DNA from: an uncultured Planctomyces sp.
GTDB taxonomy: Bacteria; Planctomycetota; Planctomycetia; Planctomycetales; Planctomycetaceae
Assembly (NCBI GenBank): GCA_937904325.1
Contig: CALGTK010000286.1
Location: 1 to 34,751 of the forward strand
DNA length: 34,751 nucleotides
Direction of reading: 5' to 3'
The notes under the pieces were generated by a model, which was not told where the DNA came from, ran no database searches, and worked only from the letters and a program-made list of their open reading frames with translations. Shown here in pieces: positions 15,599 to 25,500 of this stretch; positions within the stretch are counted from its first letter, which is position 1; every line of letters starts with the position of its first letter. A program made the translations under genes and the position numbers.

Positions 15599-18208
15599 AT
15601 GAAGACTCTCGAATTTGCCATCCTGCTGGTGATCGGTAGCGTCAGCGCGATTCTGGCTGCCGACACCCCCGAGACTCCAATTACATTGGAACAGGCCAAA
15701 GACGTCGGTCGCATGAAGTCCCGATTTCTGAAAGCGGCTCCGGCCAGCTCTCAACCCATCCTCGCCATTCCAAAGGCGAACCTCGCTTATTTTAATCAGT
15801 CGGTGGAACCGCTCCTGACCAGGAACTGCATCGCCTGTCATGGTCCCGATAAGTCCGCGGGCCGACTTCGAGTCGACGAATTGGATCCTGACCTGTTGAC
15901 CGGACCTGATGTTGAGCGATGGCGAGAAGTCTATAACGTCCTGAGCAATTCTGAGATGCCGCCTGATGATGAACTTGATTATGCACTGGCGGATGCAGAT
16001 CGCGGTGGCATCGTTGACTGGCTCAGCGGCGAACTGAACAAGGCGTCTGCCATACGGCGCAACCAAAAGGAGCATTCGTCTTTTCGTCGGCTCACAAAGT
16101 ACGAATACAACTACGCATTGCAGGACCTGCTCGGCTTGCCCTACGCGCTTGCAAATAAGCTGCCGCCGGAAGCTGCATCGGAGAACGGCTTCAAGAACAG
16201 CTCTGAATTGCTGCAAATGTCCGCCACACAGTTCGAGACATATCGTGAGATTGGACTGACAGCTCTCAAGCGAGCCACCGTGAGCGGCGAACGTGCAAAG
16301 CCCGTCACTTACATCATCTCGATGCAGGATGAATTAAACCGAGCCGCGTCCGGCAAGAATGCAAAAACATTCAACAAGAACGATGAGGGCTACGAGAAGA
16401 ATAGAAATCGACAACATCTGCTTAACCGCGAGACAGGCCAGGGCATTCACTTCTCTAACGGCAAGTCGACACCTCAGCCTGAGACGGTTGTCGAACAAAC
16501 GTCTACCGTTTCTCCCGTCGTGCTGATTCTCCCACGATCCAACGAGTTGAAGCTGAATCTGGATCGTTTTCTACCCGACGAAGGCATCATGCGAGTTCGC
16601 ATTCGAGCCGGACGTTCGTCCATGAACCCTGACGAGTATGCGAGTCTGCGTTTGATTTTCAGTGCCCACACCAGCAACAACGCCAACTTCTCAAACACTA
16701 TCAGTGAGCATGATCTCGCAGTTACGGCATCCGCAGACCAACCCGAGTTCATCGACTTCATGATCCCTCTTGGTGACATCCAGCGCAACCCCTTCCGAAA
16801 GTTGACTACAACATTTCCGCGTCGGGACGAATTCCTGCATATACGCAATGTCTCCAATGCGAGAGGAGGGAACGAATCCCTCAATTTGATAATCGACTAT
16901 ATCGAAATCAGTGCTCCGTTTTACGAGCAATGGCCACCCAAAACTCACACCGACGTCTTCTTCGACAGCGGGAACAAGAACGACGAGCAGCTCTATGGCC
17001 GTGAAGTGCTGACTCGATTCCTGAGACGTGTCTGGCGGCGGCCAGTTACTGCGCAAGAAGTGAATCAGTTCATGGCGCTGTTTGCCAAATATCGACCGGA
17101 ATTCTCGAATTTCGAAGACGCAATGGTAGAAGTACTGGCGACAGCGCTGGCCACTCCGGAATTTCTGTACATGGCTCAAAGAGTTAATCCCAATCCTGAT
17201 GAAAGACACAGCACAATCGGAGATTCGGAGCTAGCCACCCGTCTCTCAATATTCCTTTGGTCCAGTAGTCCTGATGACGAATTGCTGAAACTCGCGGAGC
17301 AGAAACAATTAAGAGAGCCAGACGTCATGACGGCTCAAGTCAAACGCATGCTGGCAGACCCCCGCTCAAAACGATTCTCACAGAATTTCGTTCGACAGTG
17401 GCTTGGACTTGACGGTATGGACAGTGTGGTTCACGTGACGGACAGCTCGTTGAGAGAGGCGATGCAGGAAGAGCCCATCGCATTTTTTGATGAAGTCCTG
17501 AGACGAAACCGCAGTATCATGGACTTCATCCATTCTGATTTCGCTGTGGTCAACGAACGTCTGGCTGCACACTATCGGATCCAAGGAATCTATGGCCCGC
17601 ATTTCCGCAGAGTGGCGATCGAGCCTCAAACAAATCGAGGCGGTCTTTTGACGGGCGCTGCGATCCTGACAATGAACTCAGACGGCAAGGATTCTCATCC
17701 ACTCAAACGTGGTGTATGGATGCTGGAACGCATTCTCCACGATCCACCACCTCCACCGCCGCCGAATGTCCCGGAAGTCGACCTGACAGATCCAGAGATT
17801 CTGAAAATGACTTTGAAGGAACGGATCATGGATCACAGGAACAAGGCGGCATGTATTTCGTGCCACTCAAGAATCGATCCATGGGGCATCGCGTTTGAAA
17901 ACTACGATGCTCTGGGAACCTATCGGACTCGGATTAAGAACCAGCCGGTGGATGCGACCTCTGAACTGTTTAACAAGCACACGCTTGTGGGCATGAATGG
18001 ATTAAAGCGATACCTGCTGACAGACCGACAGGACCAATTAGCCAGGGCCATGGTTCATAAAATAACCGCCTACGCTCTTGGCCGACCACTTTCTTTTGGT
18101 GACCATGCTGATATTGACGACTTGACTGCACAGTTCAGGAAAGCAGATGATCGTCTGGGTGATTTGATTCACCTGATCATCAGCAGCAGAATATTCAACT
18201 CGAAGTAA
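15599..18208 (+). CDS. Planctomycete PSCyt1-DUF1587-DUF1595-DUF1592-DUF1588-DUF1585 cytochrome-type protein
   Basis: This 869-residue protein has a signal peptide (1-20) and a first heme motif, CIACHGPDKSAGRLRVD (Cys77-His81, PSCyt1). A DUF1587 block (FRRLTKYEYNYALQDLLG) follows. A non-conserved sandwich region (about 280-450) contains 'MRVRIRAG'. Then come DUF1595/DUF1592 (from 'LTRFLRRVWRRPVT' through the AQRVNPNPDERHS region). DUF1588 (NRGGLLTGAAILTMNSDGKD) is followed by a seven-proline run, and a second heme site, CISCHSRIDPWG, lies at 752-763. DUF1585 closes it (LARAMVHKITAYALGRPL). Such proteins are abundant in planctomycetes and are thought to be exported c-type cytochromes with a redox role in carbon breakdown, but their reaction is unproven. 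The DUF1552 gene begins 36 bp downstream, the standard partner arrangement. Start context is weak (AAGCTAAGAAC). Confidence 0.93.
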   Translation: MKTLEFAILLVIGSVSAILAADTPETPITLEQAKDVGRMKSRFLKAAPASSQPILAIPKANLAYFNQSVEPLLTRNCIACHGPDKSAGRLRVDELDPDLLTGPDVERWREVYNVLSNSEMPPDDELDYALADADRGGIVDWLSGELNKASAIRRNQKEHSSFRRLTKYEYNYALQDLLGLPYALANKLPPEAASENGFKNSSELLQMSATQFETYREIGLTALKRATVSGERAKPVTYIISMQDELNRAASGKNAKTFNKNDEGYEKNRNRQHLLNRETGQGIHFSNGKSTPQPETVVEQTSTVSPVVLILPRSNELKLNLDRFLPDEGIMRVRIRAGRSSMNPDEYASLRLIFSAHTSNNANFSNTISEHDLAVTASADQPEFIDFMIPLGDIQRNPFRKLTTTFPRRDEFLHIRNVSNARGGNESLNLIIDYIEISAPFYEQWPPKTHTDVFFDSGNKNDEQLYGREVLTRFLRRVWRRPVTAQEVNQFMALFAKYRPEFSNFEDAMVEVLATALATPEFLYMAQRVNPNPDERHSTIGDSELATRLSIFLWSSSPDDELLKLAEQKQLREPDVMTAQVKRMLADPRSKRFSQNFVRQWLGLDGMDSVVHVTDSSLREAMQEEPIAFFDEVLRRNRSIMDFIHSDFAVVNERLAAHYRIQGIYGPHFRRVAIEPQTNRGGLLTGAAILTMNSDGKDSHPLKRGVWMLERILHDPPPPPPPNVPEVDLTDPEILKMTLKERIMDHRNKAACISCHSRIDPWGIAFENYDALGTYRTRIKNQPVDATSELFNKHTLVGMNGLKRYLLTDRQDQLARAMVHKITAYALGRPLSFGDHADIDDLTAQFRKADDRLGDLIHLIISSRIFNSK

Positions 18209-18244
18209 GTGGTGCAGGCTTCCAGTAAGAATCAGGAACATACG

Positions 18245-19642
18245 ATGAATAACAAATCAGCATTGCTGAATCGTAGAACATTCCTTCGCGGCACCGGTGT
18301 AGCACTGGCATTGCCCTGGTTCGAAACGTTCGCTGCGGACAGTCCACGTCGAGATAAAACACCGAAACGATTCGTCAGTGTTTATCACCCTGACGGAGTC
18401 GGCTTGCCGCTCAAGTCTGATCCGGCCTGGGAAGATTGGAGCTGGTTTCCACACGGCGACGAAAAAGAATTCAAACTGACCAAGGTGCTCGATGTGCTCG
18501 AGCCATTGCAAAGTGACATCACGATTTATTCGGGGTTGTCCCACCCCACTGCAAGGAAGGTTCATGGCCACTCCAACGCGGATCAGTATTTGACAGGCGC
18601 GGCCACAGGAGGTCACGGTCCATATAAGAATTCGATCTCTCTCGATCAGGTGTATGCGGAATACGCTGGGAAATTCACGAGACATTCTTGTCTGGTCATG
18701 TCGACCAATGGCGGTGTTGGCGGCCCGCGCGGGGCCCAGACTCAATCCTTCAATCGCGAAGGAAGGGCTATTCCAGCGATGAATAAGCCAAAGCAAATCT
18801 TCGATATGCTCTTTGTGACTAACACCAAGGACGCGGCCGTCAGGCTGGCGAGAAGCAAGAGTGCTCTTGATTTTTTAATTGCTAATACTCAGTCACTGGG
18901 ACGCCAACTCTCAAAACATGATCAAGGTACACTGCAACAGTACCTCGACTCAGTTCGTGATACAGAGATAAAGCTGGCGAAGGCTCAGCGATGGATTGAT
19001 ACTCCAATACCTGAAGTGGAGACTCGAAACCTGCATCTGGATGCAGAACCCAGGGAAGCCCGACTCTATTTCCAGACAATGTATGAACTGATTTATCTCG
19101 CCTTCCTTAGCGACTCTACACGAGTGGCAACATTTCAGTTGGGGAGAGAAAACGGCGAAGGTCCACACGATCTACTATCCATGGCCGTTGGACTTGGTGG
19201 TGCTCATGGTCTGACACACGCGGTTAAAAAACCCAAGGGCTGGGAAAACCTGGGCACCTATAATCGCTATCAAGCCGAGGAATTTGGTCGATTCGCCCAA
19301 AAGCTTAAGGATACTCCAGAGCCAACAGGAGCAGGCAATATGCTAGATAACACGTTTGCAATGCATGGCTCCGCATCCAGCAGCTTCCATCTTTCCCGCA
19401 ACTATCCGATTATTTCAGCCGGTGGCAAGAACCTTGGTTTCCAAAATGGCCGATATCTGAAATTCGGTAAAGGGAATGAAGACAATCAGGCCGGTGCCGG
19501 AATCGTTAGTGATGCTGGATGGCGAGGAAAGATAGAAGCAGAAGAACTTCCGCTGGCACAGCTCTTCATCACCATCCTGCAGAGGCTTGGTGTTGAGACA
19601 GAGTCGTTCGCTGGCTACACCGGAACGCTGGGTCGCGTTTGA
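18245..19642 (+). CDS. DUF1552 protein with Tat export signal
   Basis: This 465-residue DUF1552 (PF07586) protein starts with a twin-arginine signal: NRRTFLRG at residues 9-16, then a short hydrophobic stretch (VALALPWFE) and a cleavage region FAADS. Family landmarks include VYHPDGVG, HGHSNADQYLTGA and GLGGAHGLTH, with a C-terminal LFITILQRLGVETESFAG. DUF1552 is a sulfatase/DUF1501-like fold family of unknown activity that almost always pairs with a DUF1592-type cytochrome, as it does here with 36 bp between stop and start. A longer frame opens with GTG directly after the previous stop (18209). The ATG at 18245 is preferred because AGGA lies 7 nt upstream and the Tat signal then sits at the N-terminus. 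Tat export suggests folding, and perhaps metal loading, in the cytoplasm. Confidence 0.93.
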   Translation: MNNKSALLNRRTFLRGTGVALALPWFETFAADSPRRDKTPKRFVSVYHPDGVGLPLKSDPAWEDWSWFPHGDEKEFKLTKVLDVLEPLQSDITIYSGLSHPTARKVHGHSNADQYLTGAATGGHGPYKNSISLDQVYAEYAGKFTRHSCLVMSTNGGVGGPRGAQTQSFNREGRAIPAMNKPKQIFDMLFVTNTKDAAVRLARSKSALDFLIANTQSLGRQLSKHDQGTLQQYLDSVRDTEIKLAKAQRWIDTPIPEVETRNLHLDAEPREARLYFQTMYELIYLAFLSDSTRVATFQLGRENGEGPHDLLSMAVGLGGAHGLTHAVKKPKGWENLGTYNRYQAEEFGRFAQKLKDTPEPTGAGNMLDNTFAMHGSASSSFHLSRNYPIISAGGKNLGFQNGRYLKFGKGNEDNQAGAGIVSDAGWRGKIEAEELPLAQLFITILQRLGVETESFAGYTGTLGRV

Positions 19643-19939
19643 GAAATTTCAGCGATGCCGGCAATGCTGGCTCGCCTGGGCCATATAGCGGCCGTTGACA
19701 ATACGCTCTGCCGGACAGTCGCCCCTTCGTTGCCAGTCGTTCGAGTTCCAGCGTTCCGATCTGCTGGTTGTCGCAGCCGATGAATTCACAGTCATGCTGG
19801 CCGTGGCAACAGATCCTGCAGTTGCAGTCAGAACCACGGGTAACCGGAAGAGTGTCAGCAGAGCGTTGTCGCGGACGGCATTTCTCAATGGCAACCGGTT
19901 AATGAAGCAGTTGTTGCTGTAAACCAACGGATCAACCAG
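19643..19939. other. Intergenic region between convergent genes
   Basis: This 297-bp space lies between the convergent DUF1552 and M3 peptidase genes. It contains no gene I can support. One minus-strand frame (about 19886 to 19645) is open and cysteine-rich (it includes CNCRICCHGQHDCEFIGC), but it has no start codon after its upstream stop and no ribosome site, so it may be a relic or chance. No clear intrinsic terminator with a T-run is visible. Confidence 0.4.
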
Positions 19940-22120
19940 TTACTTCAGGCCCCGCCGGATGAGCAGCGCGTCAATCGTCGGTGCGCTGCCTCTCCAGATT
20001 TTGTATGAATCCATGGGATCCCGGCTACTGCCACGGGAAAGCACTTCTTTGCGAAACCGATTCCCATTTTCGCGTGTTGCCCCACCACTGGACAGCATGT
20101 GGGCGAATGCGTCAGTCGCCAGCACTTCGCTCCAGATATAGGCATAGTAGGCCGCTGAATAACCGCCACCCCAGATGTGGGCAAAGTACGCGGTCCGATA
20201 ACGGGGCGGCACTGCCGGGATGTCGATTCCATACTTTTTCAAGGTCGCCGACTCGAACGCCTGAATGTCGTCCGGTATCTCATCTGCCGACAGTGTGTGC
20301 CATTCCAGGTCCAGAATCGCCGCCGAAAGGTATTCAAGAGTGTCAAACCCCTGATTGAATTTGCTGGCCTGTATGACCTTGGTGAGCAGTTCTGCCGGAA
20401 TCGGTTCATCGGTTTCGTGATGCCGGGCATAGTTGCGAAGAATGTCTGGCTGAATCGCCCAGTCTTCTTCGAATGTCGAAGGAAACTCTACAAAGTCACG
20501 AGGCGTAGCTGTACCAGCGACGGATGGATAGGTCACGTCAGAAAACAGCCCGTGTACCGCATGCCCCATTTCATGAAACATGGTGGTGGCATTATCGAAG
20601 CTGATGAGGGCCGGTTTACCCTCAGCAGGTTTGGGATTGTTCAGTACGTTAACAATCACTGGTTTCTGGTTCAGCAGACCGGACTGCCTGACGAAGGCAC
20701 TCATCCACGCACCGCCGCGTTTGGAATCCCGGCTGAAGAAATCGATGTAGAACAGTCCGATCTGCGAGCCATCCGCGTCCATCACGTCGAACACACGGAC
20801 TTCCCGGTGATAGACAGGCAGATCCATTCGTTCGCGAAACTCGATCCCGAACAGCTTCTTCATGGTGAAGAAGACACCCTGTTCCAGAACGTTGTTCATT
20901 TCGAAGTAAGGTTTAACCTCGGCTTCGTCGACGTCATATCGGTCCTTCCGGACTTTTTCGGCAAAATATTCCCAGTCCCATGGCGCAAGCTCATTACTCA
21001 CACCGAGCTTTTCCATCATCGCCCGCAGATCGTTTGCTTCCTGTTTCACTCGTGCAACGACACCAGGCACAAGATCGGTCAGCATCTTGCGGGCAGCTTC
21101 CGGAGTCTTTGCCATCTGGTTCTGGAGCTTGTACGCCGCATGGTTTTCGAACCCGAGCAGTTTCGCACGTTCAGCTCGCAACTGTGCAATTTCAAGAACG
21201 AGCCCTCGGTTGTCGACTCCGCCGTTTTGTCCTAATGCCCGGTTGGCCGACGCTTCCCAGATGCGCCGGCGCAGGTTGCGATGATTCAGAGACTTCAGAA
21301 TCGGAACGCGTGTCGTGTTTGTAATTTCTAAAACATACTTGCCATCGTTGCCCCGTTCCTTTGCCTTTTCCGCAGCTGCTGCAACCTGAGCGTCCGACAG
21401 GCCATCCAGTTCCGAGACGTCGTCGACAATAACTGATCGTTCTTTCGTAGCTTCCAGCAGGTTGTTTCGAAACTCTGTCTGCAGTTTCGACAATTGCTCA
21501 TTCAACGAGCGAATACGATTTTGTTTTTCCTCTGTGAGCCTCGCGCCGGCCCGCACGAAATCCTCATACTGACGACGAAGCACTTCCTGCTGTTCGCCGG
21601 TAAGTTGGAGTGACTCTCGCGACTCATACAGTTTTTCGACGCGTTCAAACAGTTGCCGGTTGAGCAGAATATTATCGGAGTGGGCTGCGAGAAGCGGCGC
21701 CAGCTCCTTCTGAATACTTTGCAGATACTTGTTCGTATTGGCTGATGTCAGGTTTGAAAACACCTGCTGAACACGCGTCAGTAATGCACCCGACTCTTCG
21801 TACGCCACAATCGTATTTTCGAATGTCGGAGACTCTGACCGCCCCGCAATCGTCTTCATTTCGTCCAACTGCTCAGCGATGCCCGCCATGAACGCGGGTA
21901 GAAAGTGCTCCACTCGGATGGCATCAAATTCCGGGGCGTGCAGGTCCAGTTTGCTGGCGGCGACAAACGGATTATCAGCCAACAGAACGGCACCACTCTT
22001 TGGTTTGTCATTCACTGTACGCTTACCATTTGGTGGGACATTTCGAAAAGCAACGACCATCCCTGTGTTCTGAGCTACGACAACCAACACCAGCAACACA
22101 CGCGTGACAAACCTGCACAT
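19940..22120 (-). CDS. Exported M3-family metallopeptidase (peptidyl-dipeptidase / oligopeptidase type)
   Basis: This 726-residue zinc peptidase is of the Dcp/oligopeptidase A type, which cleaves short peptides. The zinc motif FHEMGHAVHG gives His516, Glu517 and His520. The third ligand is Glu545 in RDFVEFPSTFEEDW. The C-terminal substrate loop with 'FAHIWGGGYSAAYYAYIWSEV' is also typical. The length is normal once the N-terminal extension is subtracted. Unlike most cytosolic M3 enzymes it begins with a hydrophobic export signal (MCRFVTRVLLVLVVVAQNTGMVVA), so it probably works in the periplasm or the equivalent planctomycete compartment. The start is well defined: AAGGAG at 22127-22132, six bases before the ATG. 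It follows the heme/HEAT gene on the same strand after 404 bp, so it probably has its own promoter. Which M3 subfamily it belongs to is not settled. Confidence 0.93.
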   Translation of the reverse strand: MCRFVTRVLLVLVVVAQNTGMVVAFRNVPPNGKRTVNDKPKSGAVLLADNPFVAASKLDLHAPEFDAIRVEHFLPAFMAGIAEQLDEMKTIAGRSESPTFENTIVAYEESGALLTRVQQVFSNLTSANTNKYLQSIQKELAPLLAAHSDNILLNRQLFERVEKLYESRESLQLTGEQQEVLRRQYEDFVRAGARLTEEKQNRIRSLNEQLSKLQTEFRNNLLEATKERSVIVDDVSELDGLSDAQVAAAAEKAKERGNDGKYVLEITNTTRVPILKSLNHRNLRRRIWEASANRALGQNGGVDNRGLVLEIAQLRAERAKLLGFENHAAYKLQNQMAKTPEAARKMLTDLVPGVVARVKQEANDLRAMMEKLGVSNELAPWDWEYFAEKVRKDRYDVDEAEVKPYFEMNNVLEQGVFFTMKKLFGIEFRERMDLPVYHREVRVFDVMDADGSQIGLFYIDFFSRDSKRGGAWMSAFVRQSGLLNQKPVIVNVLNNPKPAEGKPALISFDNATTMFHEMGHAVHGLFSDVTYPSVAGTATPRDFVEFPSTFEEDWAIQPDILRNYARHHETDEPIPAELLTKVIQASKFNQGFDTLEYLSAAILDLEWHTLSADEIPDDIQAFESATLKKYGIDIPAVPPRYRTAYFAHIWGGGYSAAYYAYIWSEVLATDAFAHMLSSGGATRENGNRFRKEVLSRGSSRDPMDSYKIWRGSAPTIDALLIRRGLK

Positions 22121-22524
22121 CGACTTCTCCTTACACCAGTCACGTTAAGAGTCCGGCGATCAGAATAACGACGCCTGGAACGGACGCCAGTCATCAGCAA
22201 CTCAGACGGCACCGAACCGTGTCCAGAACGCTCTGCGATCGTTGACAGAGTTTCGACGATCGAGATCGTTGTGACGTGGGGATTGTGAAACAGTTATATA
22301 ACCGAGCGTGATGATCAGCCGGACTCGGACTGCCCGGAAAACGGATTCAGAGTTTACTGTCGAATACTCTGATGAATGTAGTTTCAAGTTTCGTTGTCAG
22401 GTCAGCGAAACAAGCGATCCTTCGGTGGACCACTCGAAGTACGTCGGCGTGTTAAACATGTCCGCTGACGCCACGAATCTCAATTCCAGCACGACGCGCT
22501 GCATTATTCTGCGAATCAGGGACG
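22121..22524. other. Intergenic region upstream of the M3 peptidase gene
   Basis: These 404 bp carry no gene I can support. A plus-strand frame of 74 codons (22308-22532) has no family resemblance and runs into the end of the opposite gene. Two dyads are visible: the perfect 10-bp palindrome GTTATATAAC at 22293-22302, and a 7-bp inverted repeat at 22236-22262. Both lie about 110-180 bp upstream of the M3 start, where an operator or promoter for that gene could be. Confidence 0.4.
22236..22262. promoter_or_regulatory. Inverted repeat CGATCGT-N13-ACGATCG, possible operator
   Basis: Perfect 7-bp arms at 22236-22242 and 22256-22262 are separated by 13 bp, about 120 bp upstream of the M3 peptidase start. 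Another AGATCGTTGT follows directly. The spacing suits a dimeric regulator, but CGATCG-rich words are common in this DNA, so chance is quite possible. Confidence 0.2.
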
Positions 22525-25500
22525 CTAATTGAGAGACAAAAGGTATTCCAACAGATCGCTGAGGTCCTGATTAGTCAAACGGTGATACAGGCCTTCGGGC
22601 ATGACCGATGCAGTTGCTTCTCGTAATGTTTCGATCGATCCTCTGAAGATTCTGACTTCGGACAGATCCGATTTGCGAAGCACCAGCGAGTCCGTTGTTT
22701 CGCGGGTAATCAGGCCTGAGTGGACCCGACCGCGGTCAGTCACAACTGTCCAGGTCTTGTAGCCTCGAGCAAAGCTGGCACTGGGGAACATGATCGCTTC
22801 AAGCAGGTCTCGCTTCTTGCGGATCGCGCCGATCTTTGTGAGGTCCGGTCCAACCTTGCCACCCTGCCCCGCAATCGTGTGACAGCTTGAGCAAGCACTC
22901 GTCTTTCCAACAAAAATTTCACGGCCACGTTCGACGTTGCCAGCAAGTAATGCCGACTCGCGTTTTTCAAGCAAAATCCTGTTGGTTCTCTGGTCAAGTC
23001 GAATACTGACGAATTTCTGAACACTCGCCCGTAAAGGTTGTGGCGCACTTTCCAGAAACGCGAGCAACTCAGGCTTCGGCAAATGCACTCCATCCGGTAG
23101 TGCTTCGAGAGACTTCAATACTGCCTGGGCCAATTTGCTGTTCAAATCTCTGGAAAATTCTCGAAGAAGAACTCCCGCCGTCAGTGGACCTGACATTCCA
23201 AGTTGCTCCGCTACGTTCAATCGCTGAGTCCCTGACAACGGCAGCTGCACAACCGTTTTCGCTGCCGCCAGCTTGCGCAGAGGAGCAGTATCATCGGCCA
23301 TTTGACTCAGAAGAAACGTCAACTCTCCATCGCTGACTTCTTTCCGGCGATCCGCGAACGCGGCAAGTGCATCAATTCTTAATTCAGCTGACTGCTGATC
23401 ATCATGGGCCAGTTCCCGCAGTTCATCATCAAACGCCGCCGTATCAAAAGCGGCGACGGCTCGGACAGACTGATGCCGAACAGCCGGACTGGCACTGTCA
23501 AAATTAGACGGCAGTCGCACTTCCCAACTTGCTGGTAGTGCCGGCAGTCCGGACTCCGCCACGACTTCCAGCAGCAACAGACGCGACGTTAGTGGCAATT
23601 TCGCATCACCTAACATATCTGTCACAAGATTCTGAACGGATTCATCGCTGGCCTGAACTCGCAGAAATCCACGAATCATTGACGTCCTCTCAGTTGCCAG
23701 GTGGTCGTCATGAAGCCAGCCACCTAACAACGAAAGCGTACCGCTGGCCCAGCCTTCGTGGCGTGAGATGACGTCCAATGCAACTGTCCGAAGTGGCTCG
23801 TCATCGGTATCAAGAAGTGCAACCACCGATTCACGCGACAGGTTTCCACCTTCCATTTGATCAAGCGTGATCAATCCGGCACGCCGAACAATCGGACTTT
23901 CATCACTCAGCAATGGAAGCACGCCATACCGATCGGCGATTCGAATGACTGCCAGAATAATTGCGTGTTCCGTCTGTCTGTCAGTGGGGTCTTGTGTTGC
24001 GTGTTTCGCATCCTGGCCAAGGCGATTCAGCATCGAGGTCACGATGCGGCGAACCGTTAAATCGCCCTCTTCCGGATACTTATCGAAAGCCCGACCACGC
24101 CCTTCATACATCACCCCAAGCAGTCTTGCGATTGCCCGACGAAGTGCCGCCGACTTTGCTTTCTCGAACGCTCCTATGAGGTCCTCGTCAATTGATATTT
24201 TCTGGTTTGGCAATCGTATGATATCTGAAACTGCTGTCGCTGCGGCAATTCGAATCTGATCCGACTTCCGCGAGTCGCCAATCAAGTCTACCAGCAGCTT
24301 TATTCGATGATCGCTACTTCGGCGTGCGACTGCCCAAATCAAGTTCAACTGGCCACGCTCACTTAAAATGACGTCGCTCTTCGCGTCAAACCATGATGAA
24401 AGACTCAGATCAAATTTGCGCCGAACTGCAATTGCTTCCATCGTCCTCTCTCGCACCACTGGTCGCTCATCGTCCAGAAGTTTGATCAGCTGTGGAATCG
24501 GCAGCGACGCAAAGTCCAGACGCTCACCACGAGGGTCTTCATTTGGATATAAACCTGCACGGCGGATTCGATAAATCGCGCCGGCGATATCTGGTTTGGC
24601 GATCTGTGAGGTTGGACAACCGATGCGGAACCAACCGCCCGTGTCGATGAGCAGCAAACTCCCGTCGGCGTCTTCGAGGATGTCGGTCGGGTGGAAGTCG
24701 GGATCGTCGCTACTGAGGAATTCGGTCTCGGTCGTTCGGAACGTTCCGCCGACTCTTTCGAGTTTTGAGACGATTATTTTTCCGCTATTAAAAATCGACG
24801 TAAAAATTGTGTCTTTGTATTCCTTGCCGAGGACCGACGATCGATAGCGGCACATTCCGGAGACGGCGACGTGGCCAAACTTTGTGATTGGGCCAAGCAG
24901 ACCACCGGTTCGAGTAAACTCGGCGATGCTTGCTTCCTGATGCGGGTACACTCCGCCGTCCTGCCAGTGAACGAGGCAATCGATCCTCGGCTTCGTGTAC
25001 AGGATGTTGACTGAGCCGATCACTTCTCCCGTTGGAAGAAAATCGACTTCAACCGGATTGTCCATTCCACCGCCGCAGAACATTCTGATGTCTGATCCGT
25101 CGGGCCGCATCGAGAAAATTCCAGAGCCTCGCTTCTTACTGGTGACCGCTCCGATGTCGTCACGGAACTCGTGGCCGTGTCGACCGTCGCACCAGAAAAT
25201 TCGACCGGTTGGACTGAGGAACGGTCCGTGGATACTCGCCGCGTTGCCGCTGTAGCCAAACTTGCCGACAATAATCTCTCGTTTGTCAGCGACGCCATCA
25301 TCGTCGGTATCCTGAAGGCGCCAGATGTTAGGCGGTGCCGTGACGTAAACCGAACCCCGATAGGGTAGCGCGCCCATTGGTAACGTCATCTTGTCCGCAA
25401 AGATGGTGCTCTTGTCAAAAACTCCATCACTGTCAGTGTCTTCCAGCATGCGGACAAAGTTAGGCAGTTCAGTCTCCAGTTCTGCCGGGCGAAGATTTCT

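Noticed and set aside
20177-21235. A 352-codon open frame on the plus strand inside the M3 peptidase gene
   Set aside because: It is fully antisense to a gene with intact catalytic motifs, shows no family motif, signal peptide or ribosome site, and fits the open antisense frames often produced by this codon use.
22308-22532. A 74-codon plus-strand frame in the gap before the M3 gene
   Set aside because: It has no family resemblance and no ribosome site, and its end overlaps the opposite gene.
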